From the NCBI RefSeq assembly GCF_000021945.1, contig NC_011831.1, forward strand, positions 2,183,353-2,247,352: a DNA stretch of 64,000 nucleotides. The letters are read 5' to 3'. The position numbers and the translations under genes are program-made. This document shows positions 47,701-56,587 of this stretch, one piece after another. Each line of letters begins with the position of its first letter. Position 1 is the stretch's first letter. The notes under the pieces were generated by a model that ran no database searches, was not told the DNA's origin, and saw nothing but the letters and a program-made list of their open reading frames with translations. This DNA comes from Chloroflexus aggregans DSM 9485 (GTDB taxonomy: Bacteria > Chloroflexota > Chloroflexia > Chloroflexales > Chloroflexaceae).

Positions 47701-47741
47701 AACGCAAAGACGCGAAGGCCTCAGCGCGCCTTTGCGTTTTT
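47701..47741 (+). terminator. Terminator-like hairpin built from a GCAAAG repeat
   Basis: AACGCAAAG (47701-47709) pairs with CTTTGCGTT (47730-47738), followed by TTT, 20 bases before the DAHP synthase start. It has the shape of an intrinsic terminator for the upstream lyase gene, or an attenuator for the downstream one. Confidence 0.55.
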
Positions 47742-47761
47742 GCGCAACCGGCACACGCTCT

Positions 47762-48817
47762 ATGAACCAGATACCATTAGCCAATCTACACGTTCGTGAA
47801 CTATCACCGCTTCAACCACCACGTGTCCTAAAAGCCGAACTTCCGATCAGCCCGGCTGCGGCCCATACGGTTGCCGAAGCCCGGGCCGCGATTCGGCGGA
47901 TTTTACGTGGTGAAGATCACCGCCGGATCATGGTGGTTGGGCCATGCTCGATCCATGATCCCGAAGCCGCACTTGATTATGCTCGTCGCCTCCAAGCGCT
48001 GCAACGCCCGCTTGGCGATCAGTTGCTGATCGTGATGCGCACCTATCTCGAAAAGCCGCGCACTACCGTCGGCTGGCGTGGCTTGATCAATGACCCCCAT
48101 CTCGACGGCTCGTTCGATATGGCCGCCGGTCTGCGTATTGCCCGTCAATTGCTTCTGGCGATCAACGAACTCGGCGTGCCGGTCGCGACCGAGATGCTTG
48201 ATCCGATTAGTCCGCAATACCTCGACGACCAAATCAGCCTCGCGACGATCGGCGCCCGCACGAGCGAAGCGCAAACGCACCGAGCGTTGGCCAGTGGGGT
48301 TTCGATGCCGGTTGGTTTTAAGAATGGCACTGATGGCGGTATTCAGATCGCTGTCAATGCCTGTGTTTCGGCAGCGGCACCACACAGCTTTCTCGGTATC
48401 GATGAAGATGGGCGCAGTGCAGTGGTACGTACCACCGGTAATCCTGATAGTTTCGTTATTTTGCGTGGTGGCCGCTACGGCCCCAATTATCATCTCGAGT
48501 ATATCGTGCAGGCAACGCGGTTGATGCGCGAAGCCGAACGAACTCCGGCAGTGATGGTCGATTGCAGTCACGCCAACTCCGGTGGCGATTTTCGCCGTCA
48601 AGAAGCGGTTTGGCAAACGGTACTCGGCTATATGGTCGAAGAAGAGTTGCCGATCATCGGGATGATGTTGGAGAGTAATTTGTTTGAAGGGAAGCAACCA
48701 CTTCTTGCCGACCGCAGCCTGCTGAAGTACGGTGTTTCACTGACCGACGGTTGTGTTGGGTGGGACACAACCGAACGCTTGTTACACGAGGCCCATCTGG
48801 CGCTGAGCAGGCGCTAA
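47762..48817 (+). CDS. aroG: 3-Deoxy-7-phosphoheptulonate synthase (DAHP synthase), class I alpha
   Basis: A 351-residue enzyme joining phosphoenolpyruvate and erythrose 4-phosphate, the first step of aromatic amino acid synthesis. The length matches the E. coli AroG/AroF/AroH type. Signatures are VVGPCSIHDPEAAL, VMRTYLEKPRTTVGWRG, GFKNGTDGGIQIA and DCSHANSGGDFRRQ. The start is ATG 47762, with no strong ribosome site; the frame is open back to a TTG at 47732 inside the hairpin. Which aromatic amino acid inhibits it cannot be told. Confidence 0.95.
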   Translation: MNQIPLANLHVRELSPLQPPRVLKAELPISPAAAHTVAEARAAIRRILRGEDHRRIMVVGPCSIHDPEAALDYARRLQALQRPLGDQLLIVMRTYLEKPRTTVGWRGLINDPHLDGSFDMAAGLRIARQLLLAINELGVPVATEMLDPISPQYLDDQISLATIGARTSEAQTHRALASGVSMPVGFKNGTDGGIQIAVNACVSAAAPHSFLGIDEDGRSAVVRTTGNPDSFVILRGGRYGPNYHLEYIVQATRLMREAERTPAVMVDCSHANSGGDFRRQEAVWQTVLGYMVEEELPIIGMMLESNLFEGKQPLLADRSLLKYGVSLTDGCVGWDTTERLLHEAHLALSRR

Positions 48818-48829
48818 GGCGGTAATGAC

Positions 48830-48855
48830 GAGAGGCGGGTTGATACCCGCCTCTC
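48830..48855. terminator. Bidirectional hairpin between aroG and aspartate kinase
   Basis: GAGAGGCGGGT and ACCCGCCTCTC form a perfect 11-bp stem with a 4-base loop, lying between two converging stop codons. T tracts are poor on both sides, yet the position fits a shared terminator. Confidence 0.65.
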
Positions 48856-48863
48856 TACCAGGA

Positions 48864-50264
48864 TTACCCTACAAACGCGGCATGGACAGCCCGTACCGCT
48901 GCATCGGCATCGTGCTCGGATACAACGAGCGAAATGTTATTCTCGGTGCTCCCCTGCGCAATCGCGATCACGTTGACCCCCGCCGCACCGAGCGCGCCAA
49001 ACACCCGCCCGGCAATCCCCGGCGTACCTCGCATGCCCGACCCGACCACAGCCACGATCACGACCGGCGCAATTGTGCCGATATGCTCAACATCGTGGGC
49101 GGCAAATTCCCGATCAAGTTCACAGCGTAATTCGTGAACCACTTTCTCGGCTTCGTTGCTCGGTATGGCGAAACACACACTCTGCTCACTGCTGGCTTGT
49201 GAGATCAGCAAAATGTTGGCGCCGGCCCGAGCAACGGCCCCGAAAATCCGGGCGGCAACCCCGGTCAACCCCAACATACCCGGTCCACCCACGGTGATCA
49301 GGCTCAGACCCTTAATTGCCGTGATGGCGCGTACATTTTCACCATCACCTTCGGCGTCAATCAGCGTACCCGGGTGACTGGGATTGAAGGTGTTACGAAT
49401 GCGGATAGGGATTCGGCGGTGGACAAGTGGTTGGACGGTTTTGGGGTGTAAGACGTTGGCTCCGTAATAGGCCATCTCGCCCATCTCGGCATACGAGAGT
49501 CGGGGTAAGGTTCGTGCTTCGGGAACGACCTTAGGATTCGCCGACAACACGCCGTCCACTTCTTTCCAGAACCACACTTCGTCGGCATCGAGATCGGCGC
49601 CGAGAATCGCACACGTATAATCGGAACCACCGCGACCGAGGGTGGTTGGGACGCCGTTGCGGGTAGCGCCGATAAAACCGGTGACGACAGGGACGCGCTT
49701 TGCGGCGAGGAGTGGCAACAACCGTGCGCGACTGCGTTCGCGCGTGTCGGGTTCGATCGGTGACGCATTACCATAGTGGTCGTCGGTAACGATCAGCTCG
49801 GTGGCATCAATGGCTTCGGCATCGATCCCGGCGCTACGCAGTGCAGCGGCGATCAAGCGGGCGTTGAGACGTTCCCCTAACCCGCTAAACAGATCGAGGG
49901 CGCGCGGCGTTAGCTCACCGAGTACGGCAATACTCCGCGAAAGATCGCTCATGTAATCGAGCATCGAGCGAATCTGGGGTTCGAGAGCCGCGCACTCTGC
50001 CGGGGTCGCTACCTCGGCAGCAGCCCGCATATGGAGTTCGAGCAGGCGTGGCGCAATCTGCGCCGTAGCATTACCATCGCCGGCAGCCGCAGCTTTTGCT
50101 GCTGCAATCAAGGTGTCGGTGGTGCGCAGATCGGGGGCATTCATCGCCGATACGACGACGACCACTTCATGATCGCGAGCATACGTACCGACAATCTCCA
50201 CCACCCGGCGGATCGCGTCGGCGCTACCAACCGACGTACCACCGAATTTCATCACGAGACGCAT
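48864..50264 (-). CDS. lysC: Aspartate kinase
   Basis: A 466-residue kinase that phosphorylates aspartate, the entry to lysine, threonine and methionine synthesis. KFGGTSVGS begins the amino acid kinase domain; GFIGATRNGVPTTLGRGGSD and WKEVDGVLSANPKVVP are diagnostic. Residues from about 310 on form two ACT domains (LITVGGPGMLGLTGVAARIF and VAVVGSGMRGTPGIAGRVF), so allosteric feedback is expected. It is the single-domain form, without homoserine dehydrogenase. The ribosome site AAGGAGG sits 8 bases before the ATG at 50264, which decides against the ATG seven codons upstream. Confidence 0.95.
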   Translation of the reverse strand: MRLVMKFGGTSVGSADAIRRVVEIVGTYARDHEVVVVVSAMNAPDLRTTDTLIAAAKAAAAGDGNATAQIAPRLLELHMRAAAEVATPAECAALEPQIRSMLDYMSDLSRSIAVLGELTPRALDLFSGLGERLNARLIAAALRSAGIDAEAIDATELIVTDDHYGNASPIEPDTRERSRARLLPLLAAKRVPVVTGFIGATRNGVPTTLGRGGSDYTCAILGADLDADEVWFWKEVDGVLSANPKVVPEARTLPRLSYAEMGEMAYYGANVLHPKTVQPLVHRRIPIRIRNTFNPSHPGTLIDAEGDGENVRAITAIKGLSLITVGGPGMLGLTGVAARIFGAVARAGANILLISQASSEQSVCFAIPSNEAEKVVHELRCELDREFAAHDVEHIGTIAPVVIVAVVGSGMRGTPGIAGRVFGALGAAGVNVIAIAQGSTENNISLVVSEHDADAAVRAVHAAFVG

Positions 50265-50344
50265 AACGAGTTCCTCCTTGCCCATAATTAAAACACGCCG
50301 CGGCGTGCACCTGCATCACCGCGACGTGGATTCCGCTATGAACA

Positions 50345-50880
50345 ACTTATCGCTAAGACGCAAAGAGTTTATCGCAAAGGCGCAAAGACCGCAAAGGCGC
50401 AAAGAGTTTATCGCAAAGGCGCAAAGACCTTATCGCAAAGATCGCAAAGATCGCTGAGACGCAAAGATTTTTACCACAAAGACCTTATCGCTAAGGCGCA
50501 AAGATTTTTATCGCAAACAACTTATCGCAAAGGTGCAAAGATGCTACGATACTGGCTAATCCGCTTACTCCCAACCCACCCATCAAGCTCTCTGCGTCCT
50601 CTGCGCTTGTGATGGCGCTGATAACGATGATAACTGACAACCGTGTCCCAACCCACCTATCCAACTCTCCGCGTCCTCCGCGCCCCCCGCGTCGTTGCGT
50701 TCCCCTGCTTGGCGCCTTTGCGCCCTTTGCACCTTTGCGTTAACCGCTTTGCGCCGTTGCGTTAACCGCTCTGCGCCGTTGCGTTAACCGCTTTGCGCCC
50801 TTTGCGCCCTTTGCGCCGTTGCGTTAACCGCTCTGCGCCCTTTGCGCCCTTTGCGCCGTTGCGTTAACCGCTTTGCGCCT
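50345..50880. repeat. Two opposed blocks of GCAAAG-type repeats
   Basis: Block one (50345-50545) repeats TTATCGCAAAGGCGCAAAGA-like units on the plus strand. Block two (about 50595-50880) has the reverse complement, in the last 180 bases a regular unit GCGTTAACCGCTTTGCGCC with added CTTTGCGCC steps. Together they could fold into a long imperfect stem. The whole 600-base gap between aspartate kinase and the quinone oxidoreductase has no gene. Confidence 0.8.
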
Positions 50881-50885
50881 CCCCA

Positions 50886-51854
50886 TTACGGGATGAGCAG
50901 GAGTTTCCCACTCGTCGCCCGGCTCGCCAGTGCGATCTGAGCCGCAGCAGCTTCCGCGAGCGGATAACGACGGTCGATCCGCACCTGCAACTCACCGGCC
51001 CCAATCCACGTGAAGAGATCTTCGGCGCGCCAGCGCAACTCTTCCGGGGTCGCAATATAGTGGAAGAGGGTTGGCCGCGTCATAAACAGCGACCCTTTGC
51101 TACTGAGCGTCAAGGGTGAAATCGGTGGTACCGGACCACTCGCGTTACCAAACGTGACAAACATCCCGCGCGGACGCAAGCTATCGAGGCTCCCTTCGAC
51201 CGTGCTAGCCCCCACCGAGTCGTACACAACATCAACGCCTCGCCCGTTGGTGAACGCACGCGCACGCTCGACGAACGACTCGCGAGTATAGATCACCACT
51301 TCGTCGGCGCCGGCTGCACGGGCCAACGCCGCTTTCTCCTCGGTCGAAACTGTCCCGATCACCCGCGCGCCCAATCGCTTGGCAATTTGAATCAGCAATA
51401 GCCCTACCCCACCGGCTGCTGCGTGGATCAAACACGCATCGCCGGCTTTCAGCGGGAAGGTACTCAACGCCAGATAATGCGCCGTCATTCCCTGTAAGAG
51501 GACGGCGGCAGCCGTTTCGAGATCGACATTTTCGGGGATACGCACCAGTTTGTCGGCAAACGCGAGCGCATATTCGGCATAGCCTCCGATGGCAGTCACA
51601 CAGCCCACCCGGTCACCAACAGCCCAGTTACTGACTCCTTCACCAAGGGCGTCAACCGTCCCGGCGACTTCTAGCCCTAGCGTAAACGGTAACGGCTGCG
51701 GGTACAAGCCACTACGGTGATAAATATCGATAAAGTTTACCCCAGCCGCCGCTACCTTAATCCGTACCTGCCCCGGCCCCGGTGTTGGTACGGGTAGATC
51801 GACAAGTTGTAACTGCTCTGGCCCACCGGTCTGATGGATCTGGATTGCCCGCAT
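50886..51854 (-). CDS. qor: NADPH:quinone oxidoreductase, zinc-independent MDR family
   Basis: A 322-residue medium-chain dehydrogenase/reductase. The N-terminal domain has VAAAGVNFIDIYHRSGLYP and lacks the catalytic and structural zinc cysteines of alcohol dehydrogenases. The NADPH loop is HAAAGGVGLLLIQIAKRLGA, with EEKAALARAAGADEVV following. This is the QOR (zeta-crystallin-like) pattern, for one-electron quinone reduction. The ATG at 51854 after CGAGGTACGATC is preferred over a GTG eight codons upstream. The gene ends only 6 bases from the repeat block. Confidence 0.9.
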   Translation of the reverse strand: MRAIQIHQTGGPEQLQLVDLPVPTPGPGQVRIKVAAAGVNFIDIYHRSGLYPQPLPFTLGLEVAGTVDALGEGVSNWAVGDRVGCVTAIGGYAEYALAFADKLVRIPENVDLETAAAVLLQGMTAHYLALSTFPLKAGDACLIHAAAGGVGLLLIQIAKRLGARVIGTVSTEEKAALARAAGADEVVIYTRESFVERARAFTNGRGVDVVYDSVGASTVEGSLDSLRPRGMFVTFGNASGPVPPISPLTLSSKGSLFMTRPTLFHYIATPEELRWRAEDLFTWIGAGELQVRIDRRYPLAEAAAAQIALASRATSGKLLLIP

Positions 51855-52016
51855 GATCGTACCTCGTTTCCCGCCCACTCTTGCGCTTCGATCGAAAACT
51901 GACCTATACTATAACATAGTGCCGCTATCTCATTGTTACGGTGATGAATCGAGATAGCGAGGCGCATCTCTACTACGGCAGTTGCCGGTTGATGGTCGGC
52001 GACGTTTCGTTGCTGT

Positions 52017-52691
52017 GTGATCGATACGCGATTAAGACCGAACCTTACAGTGGGGGCGATAGTGCGTCGAAGCGGTCTACCACCTGAATATTTTGAGCGT
52101 TACGATGAAACCGATGATCGCTTGTTCTATCTGTATCCCCGGCTAACTGCCCATATCGATGAGTTGGCTTGCCAGGCGGTAACCCAATTAATTCGCGAAG
52201 AACTACCAAATGGTGGTTGCCTCCTCGATCTCATGAGTAGCTATGTGAGCCATCTCCCCAATGATATTCCGCTGACGCGGGTAGTTGGGTTGGGCCTGAA
52301 TGAAGAAGAGATGCGCCTGAATCCGCAACTGCACGAGTATGTGATCCACGATCTCAACGCTAACCCACAGTTGCCCTTTTCTGATCAGAGTTTCGACGGC
52401 GTGGTATGCACCGTCTCCATTCAATATATGACGCACCCGGTAGAAGTGTTTGCCGAGGTGAACCGTATTCTCAAACCGGGTGGACCGTTTATCGTTACCT
52501 TCTCAAACCGTTGCTTTCCCAGTAAAGCGGTGCGAATCTGGTTGGCAACGAATGATCGCCAACATATGGAACTGGTGCGCTACTACTTTGAACTGGCCGG
52601 CGGTTTTACCCAGATTCGCTGTCTTGATCGCTCACCGAACCATTGGCTAAGCGACCCACTCTACGCTGTAGTCGGTCGACGAGTGGTATAA
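52017..52691 (+). CDS. Class I SAM-dependent methyltransferase
   Basis: A 224-residue methyltransferase. LPFSDQSFDGVVCTVSIQYM and VFAEVNRILKPGGPFIVTFS are the classic motifs II-III of the Methyltransf_11 group. Motif I is atypical: GCLLDLMSSYVSHLP instead of a D-x-G-x-G loop, so AdoMet binding may be altered, although this variant may define a subgroup. The start is a GTG at 52017 without a clear ribosome site. It is followed 40 bases later by the CpXC protein. The substrate is unknown. Confidence 0.82.
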   Translation: MIDTRLRPNLTVGAIVRRSGLPPEYFERYDETDDRLFYLYPRLTAHIDELACQAVTQLIREELPNGGCLLDLMSSYVSHLPNDIPLTRVVGLGLNEEEMRLNPQLHEYVIHDLNANPQLPFSDQSFDGVVCTVSIQYMTHPVEVFAEVNRILKPGGPFIVTFSNRCFPSKAVRIWLATNDRQHMELVRYYFELAGGFTQIRCLDRSPNHWLSDPLYAVVGRRVV

Positions 52692-52731
52692 TCAGCGCTT
52701 AGTGAATGATCATAGTCTTGGGAGAAGATCA

Positions 52732-54039
52732 ATGCCGTCAGCCCCTCCTCAACCAGTTCAACTAGCTTGTCCATCTTGTGGCACACGTTTCCGTTCACTC
52801 GTCTATACGCTCGTCGATGGTGGCGAGCAGCCCGAACTAAAGGCTGCACTCCTTACCGGCCAACTGAATGTCGCTGTCTGCCCTGCGTGTGGCATGGCAA
52901 GTATGCTCAGTGCGCCGCTTATCTATCACGATGCCGGTAAGCAACTGTTTTTGGTGTATGTTCCGCAAGAACTGAATAGCCAACCGCAAGAGATCGACCG
53001 ATTTATCGGTGATGCGTCGGCGTTCCTGCTCCGCTCGGTACCAAACGAGGCGCCGCGTGGCTATTTGTTGGCCCCGCGGCGCTTCCTAACGTTGCAATCG
53101 TTGATCGAGGCAATCTACGAGGCTGATGGCGTCTCGGCGGAAGATTTGCGTCGCCAAAACCGTTATGTCGAGATTTTGACCGACTTGGTCAATGTAGTAG
53201 ATGACGATCAGCGGTTTACCGAGAAGGCCCAAAGCTATACTAAGGAGCTAACTCCTGAGTTTTTTGCCACCCTCGATGCCTTTATCAATGCAACGAATAA
53301 AGCGCAGGCCCAAATGCGCTCGCTGTTGATCCGTGTACGCGAGAAGTTACAGGCCTATACCGCTCGTGCGGCAGCACTGGCCGCTGCGCAAGAGCTAAAT
53401 GCGGCAATCGAGCGGTTGCGGACGGTGAGCGATGATGAGTTGCCGGCTGCTGTGAAAGAGCTACGTCCCCTGATTGATTACGGTTTTTTTGAGCTGTGGA
53501 CCGAACAGATCGAGGCCGCAGAGGCCGCCGGCGATACCGTAACTGCGCAGATGTTAACGGCACGTCGTAGCCGTATTCTTGAGCTGGTCGAAGCGATTGA
53601 CCGTGAGGCGCAAGAGTTGTTCGAGCGCGGCAGTGCCTTGATCGATGCCGTATTGTCGACATCCGATCCGGTGGCTGCGCTACGGGAGCGGGCTGCTGAG
53701 GTAGACGAAGGCTTACTGACGGTCATATCGGCCAGTATCGCCGCCGCACGTCATGCCGGTAGCCCGGAATTGGTCGATCAGCTTGAACAGTTGGCTGCTA
53801 CAGCGCAAGAAATTATCGAGTCGCGGCTCTCACCTGAAGATCGCTTTATCAACGAATTGCTGGCCCAAGAGACGACTCTCGATGCGACCCGCTTGCTGCG
53901 CAAGAACATGACGAAAATTACCCCTGAACTTGCACGCCGCCTGAACGAACGGGCCGCCGAGGAAGAGAAGCGTGCCGATCAGGCTGCTGCCGAGCGGTTG
54001 CGCCAATTGGCTCGTGAGGCCAGTGCGTTGCTCTTCTAG
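52732..54039 (+). CDS. CpXC-domain protein
   Basis: A 435-residue protein. The ATG at 52732 sits 7 bases after GGAG (52721-52724), so ten codons open upstream are excluded. The N-terminus has the CpXC domain with two cysteine pairs (CPSCG near residue 13 and CPACG near residue 50), probably a zinc ribbon. The rest, from residue 130 on, is almost wholly helical and highly charged, with coiled-coil stretches (AAEEEKRADQAAAERL near the end). The function of CpXC proteins is unknown to me. It lies between a methyltransferase and a glycosyltransferase on the same strand. Confidence 0.82.
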   Translation: MPSAPPQPVQLACPSCGTRFRSLVYTLVDGGEQPELKAALLTGQLNVAVCPACGMASMLSAPLIYHDAGKQLFLVYVPQELNSQPQEIDRFIGDASAFLLRSVPNEAPRGYLLAPRRFLTLQSLIEAIYEADGVSAEDLRRQNRYVEILTDLVNVVDDDQRFTEKAQSYTKELTPEFFATLDAFINATNKAQAQMRSLLIRVREKLQAYTARAAALAAAQELNAAIERLRTVSDDELPAAVKELRPLIDYGFFELWTEQIEAAEAAGDTVTAQMLTARRSRILELVEAIDREAQELFERGSALIDAVLSTSDPVAALRERAAEVDEGLLTVISASIAAARHAGSPELVDQLEQLAATAQEIIESRLSPEDRFINELLAQETTLDATRLLRKNMTKITPELARRLNERAAEEEKRADQAAAERLRQLAREASALLF

Positions 54040-54110
54040 TCCCCATAGGGTGCGGAGACGAACGGTTGACTCGCGTCACCGGTTTGCGTCTTCGCACCCA
54101 TCCAAGCACT

Positions 54111-55238
54111 ATGCGAGCATTGTTTCTTCATCTCCTCGCCACGGTTGCTCAACCTTTGGTACGGCGCGCAAACGCGCATCCGCCACGGCGTATTCTGATC
54201 ATCAAGCCCGACCACTTAGGTGATCTGCTGCTCGCGACACCGGCCCTGGCAGCGCTCCGCGCTGCCTTACCGACGGCGCACATCACTGCTCTCGTTGGGC
54301 CATGGGCTGCGCCGATGTGGCAACGCTCGCCCGAACTCGATGCACTGGTTACGTTGCCCTTTCCGGCGTTCGATCGCTCCGCTGCCAAACCATCACGCCT
54401 CGCGCCTTACCTGCTCTTGCTGCGCGAAGCGTTACGCTTACGCCGCCAGCGCTTCGATGCCGCGCTCATCATGCGCGACGATCACTGGTGGGGGGCTGCG
54501 CTGGCCCTATTGGCCGGTATCCCTCGTCGAATCGGCTTTGCCCATCCCCTCTGCCGGCCTCTGCTCAGCGAGGCACTAGACTATCATCCGCGGCAACACG
54601 TTACGCAACAGGCGCTCGATCTGGTCGCAGCGCTCACCGGTCATCGCCCACCACCGGCGCCGTTGCGCTTCTCACCGACGCCTGCTGCGCGTGAATGGGC
54701 TGCTGCATGGCATCAGACGCACGTCGCGCCGAATGAGCAGTTAATCATCATCCATCCCGGTACCGGTGGGCCAACGAAGCACTGGTTGCACAGCTACTGG
54801 ATCGCCCTTATTCAAAGCTTGCGTCGGCCTCGGCGGCGTTTTTTGCTCACCGGTAGTCCTGCCGAGCACGCTGCATTGGCCGCGCTTGCCACCGAATTAC
54901 CCGATGTCTCGCTGCTCAGTAGCGAGATGACCATCGACCGCCTTGCTGCGCTGTTTGCCTATGCCGAGTTGGTGATCGGTGTCGATAGTGGCCCACTGCA
55001 CATTGCTGTTAGTCAGGGTGTACCGACCATTCACCTGTTTGGGCCGAGTGATCCACTTCGTTTCGGGCCGTGGGGTGATGGATCGCGGCATCACGTATTG
55101 AGCGCCGGGATCGCGTGCAGTCCATGCGGGGTCTTTGCCGCCTGCCCACGTGCGACCGATCCGCCCGAATGCATGGTAGCACTTACCCCGGCACATGTCG
55201 TGGCGGCTGCCGAGACGTTATTGGCAACCGTGAGGTAG
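54111..55238 (+). CDS. Glycosyltransferase family 9 (heptosyltransferase-like)
   Basis: A 375-residue GT-B enzyme of the ADP-heptose:LPS heptosyltransferase family. RRILIIKPDHLGDLLLATPA is the family's opening strand and loop; IIHPGTGGPTKHW is the donor-site loop; VIGVDSGPLHIA with TIHLFGPSDP closes the active site. Chloroflexota lack typical LPS, so the acceptor is probably another envelope glycan. ATG 54111 is chosen over a TTG 15 codons upstream. Confidence 0.88.
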   Translation: MRALFLHLLATVAQPLVRRANAHPPRRILIIKPDHLGDLLLATPALAALRAALPTAHITALVGPWAAPMWQRSPELDALVTLPFPAFDRSAAKPSRLAPYLLLLREALRLRRQRFDAALIMRDDHWWGAALALLAGIPRRIGFAHPLCRPLLSEALDYHPRQHVTQQALDLVAALTGHRPPPAPLRFSPTPAAREWAAAWHQTHVAPNEQLIIIHPGTGGPTKHWLHSYWIALIQSLRRPRRRFLLTGSPAEHAALAALATELPDVSLLSSEMTIDRLAALFAYAELVIGVDSGPLHIAVSQGVPTIHLFGPSDPLRFGPWGDGSRHHVLSAGIACSPCGVFAACPRATDPPECMVALTPAHVVAAAETLLATVR

Positions 55239-55262
55239 TGGCCAATGGTAGGGATAACCTGT

Positions 55263-55292
55263 ATTGACGCCCTTCCACGCGACTGCTACAAT
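55263..55292 (+). promoter_or_regulatory. Sigma70-like promoter of the LysM lipoprotein gene
   Basis: TTGACG (55263-55268) and TACAAT (55287-55292) with an 18-base spacer lie 40 bases ahead of the start codon at 55330. Confidence 0.7.
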
Positions 55293-55329
55293 GTCTATTC
55301 GTGACAAATAGTACAACACATGTACGAGT

Positions 55330-55728
55330 ATGAGGGTGATCGTGATCCGTTACGTGTGGCTTTGGTTCATTGGGCTGCTGATCGTATCGGTGAGTATGGG
55401 GCTAACCGCGTGCTTTCCAGAGCCGCCGCCGCACAACTTGCCTACCTTGCCGGTCGTGCTCGACATTACCCCTGCCCCAACCATCGATCTCGACGCAACG
55501 GCGACGGTCTATGCCAGTTTGTCGCGCCCAACCCCAACGGTTGCCGCGTTGTACGTTGTCCAGGCCGGTGATACGCTTAGTACAATTGCCGAACGCTTTG
55601 GGGTGACGGTTGATGAATTGGTAGCAGCCAACAATCTGACCGATCCCAACTTCCTCCAGCCCGGGCAGACGTTACTCATTCCATCGTTAGTCGGCACGCC
55701 ACAACCAATCCCCACACCGACACCGTGA
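55330..55728 (+). CDS. LysM-domain lipoprotein
   Basis: A 132-residue exported protein. The signal peptide ends in a lipobox GLTAC (Cys28), followed by a Pro/Thr-rich linker and one LysM domain ([20 protein letters not shown], ending PGQTLLIPS), which binds N-acetylglucosamine-containing glycans such as peptidoglycan. The tail is Pro/Thr-rich. The ATG at 55330 or the in-frame GTG at 55342 (after GAGGGTGATC) may be used. It has its own promoter. Confidence 0.87.
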   Translation: MRVIVIRYVWLWFIGLLIVSVSMGLTACFPEPPPHNLPTLPVVLDITPAPTIDLDATATVYASLSRPTPTVAALYVVQAGDTLSTIAERFGVTVDELVAANNLTDPNFLQPGQTLLIPSLVGTPQPIPTPTP

Positions 55729-55789
55729 GAACCTGTCCTGGTTGTGATTGAAGACGGAGCGGGGCTGGCGCAGCATGGTTCGGGTAGCG

Positions 55790-56200
55790 TTAGGGGTGGA
55801 TGAACAACACTAATCGCCAACAATTCAGCTCGCGCAGCCGACGGTACTGCAACCGGTCAAGGATTGCTGCTGCGATTGCGAGTCCCCTTCCCCGTTCTTC
55901 CCAATCGTCAGGGAGTGCGAACGCCGACTCTGGCCTTTCCCACCGGTGACCATGATCAACGAGTCGCGCCTCGATCCGGTGTGGTGTACAGCGGAGCCGC
56001 AACTGGATTGGCTCCGCTTCCGAGGCAACGGCATACTGTAAGATATTCGCAACCACTTCCGCGAGAGCGGTACTAAACCGTATCTGCGCCTCCGGTGCTA
56101 CCCCGGCTTCAGCCCAAAACGCATTCAATGCGGTGTGGAGCTGGTCGATCCCTTCTGCGAGCACTGGGCTGAGTTCGTAATGGCGTTCGATACGGTGCAT
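55790..56200 (-). CDS. RsbW-like anti-sigma factor / serine kinase (HATPase)
   Basis: A 136-residue GHKL ATPase of the RsbW/SpoIIAB group. The N-box is ALAEVVANILQYA with the Mg-binding asparagine, the D-box LVDHGHRW (a DxGxG variant) and the G-box ERGRGLAIAAAIL. Such kinases phosphorylate a STAS antagonist and bind a sigma factor or other target. Its STAS partner lies 15 bases upstream and a PP2C phosphatase sits at the head of the same operon, so all three parts of a partner switch are together. No sigma factor gene is in the operon. Confidence 0.88.
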   Translation of the reverse strand: MHRIERHYELSPVLAEGIDQLHTALNAFWAEAGVAPEAQIRFSTALAEVVANILQYAVASEAEPIQLRLRCTPHRIEARLVDHGHRWERPESAFALPDDWEERGRGLAIAAAILDRLQYRRLRELNCWRLVLFIHP

Positions 56201-56215
56201 ACGATAGCTCTGTCG

Positions 56216-56581
56216 TCACACAGCGTGCAACGCTTCGTCTACGTTGGGGTACGGACGCAAGACGCGATTGAGCGTTGTCAATTCTAAAATCGCCTGGGCT
56301 TGGGCGTTCAGGTTGGCCAGGCGCAGATCACCGCCGGCGAGCCGTGCTGCTTTCAGACCGCCGATCAGCGCACCTAATCCCGAACTATCCACAAAACTGA
56401 CCTCCCCCATATCAACGACAATCAAGCGGAACCCGTCACTAACGATCTGGGATAAACGCTGCTTCACTTCGGTAGCCACCAAGAGATCGAGACGGCCACG
56501 CAGTTGGACTACAACGGCGCGTTCATTCATCGGGTTGACGGTAATCTCCATCAGTGCCCCTTTCATAAACTCTTCTAGCAT
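56216..56581 (-). CDS. STAS-domain anti-sigma factor antagonist
   Basis: A 121-residue RsbV/SpoIIAA-like protein. The phosphorylation loop is FVDSSGLGALIGG, with the candidate acceptor serine in DSSG. Three in-frame ATG codons (56581, 56566, 56551) are possible; AAGGGGCACTG favours the last, which begins MEITVNPMNERAVVV, while the gene spacing favours the first. It is the natural substrate of the kinase encoded next and of the PP2C domain at 60.6-63.4 kb. Confidence 0.9.
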   Translation of the reverse strand: MLEEFMKGALMEITVNPMNERAVVVQLRGRLDLLVATEVKQRLSQIVSDGFRLIVVDMGEVSFVDSSGLGALIGGLKAARLAGGDLRLANLNAQAQAILELTTLNRVLRPYPNVDEALHAV

Positions 56582-56587
56582 AACGGT

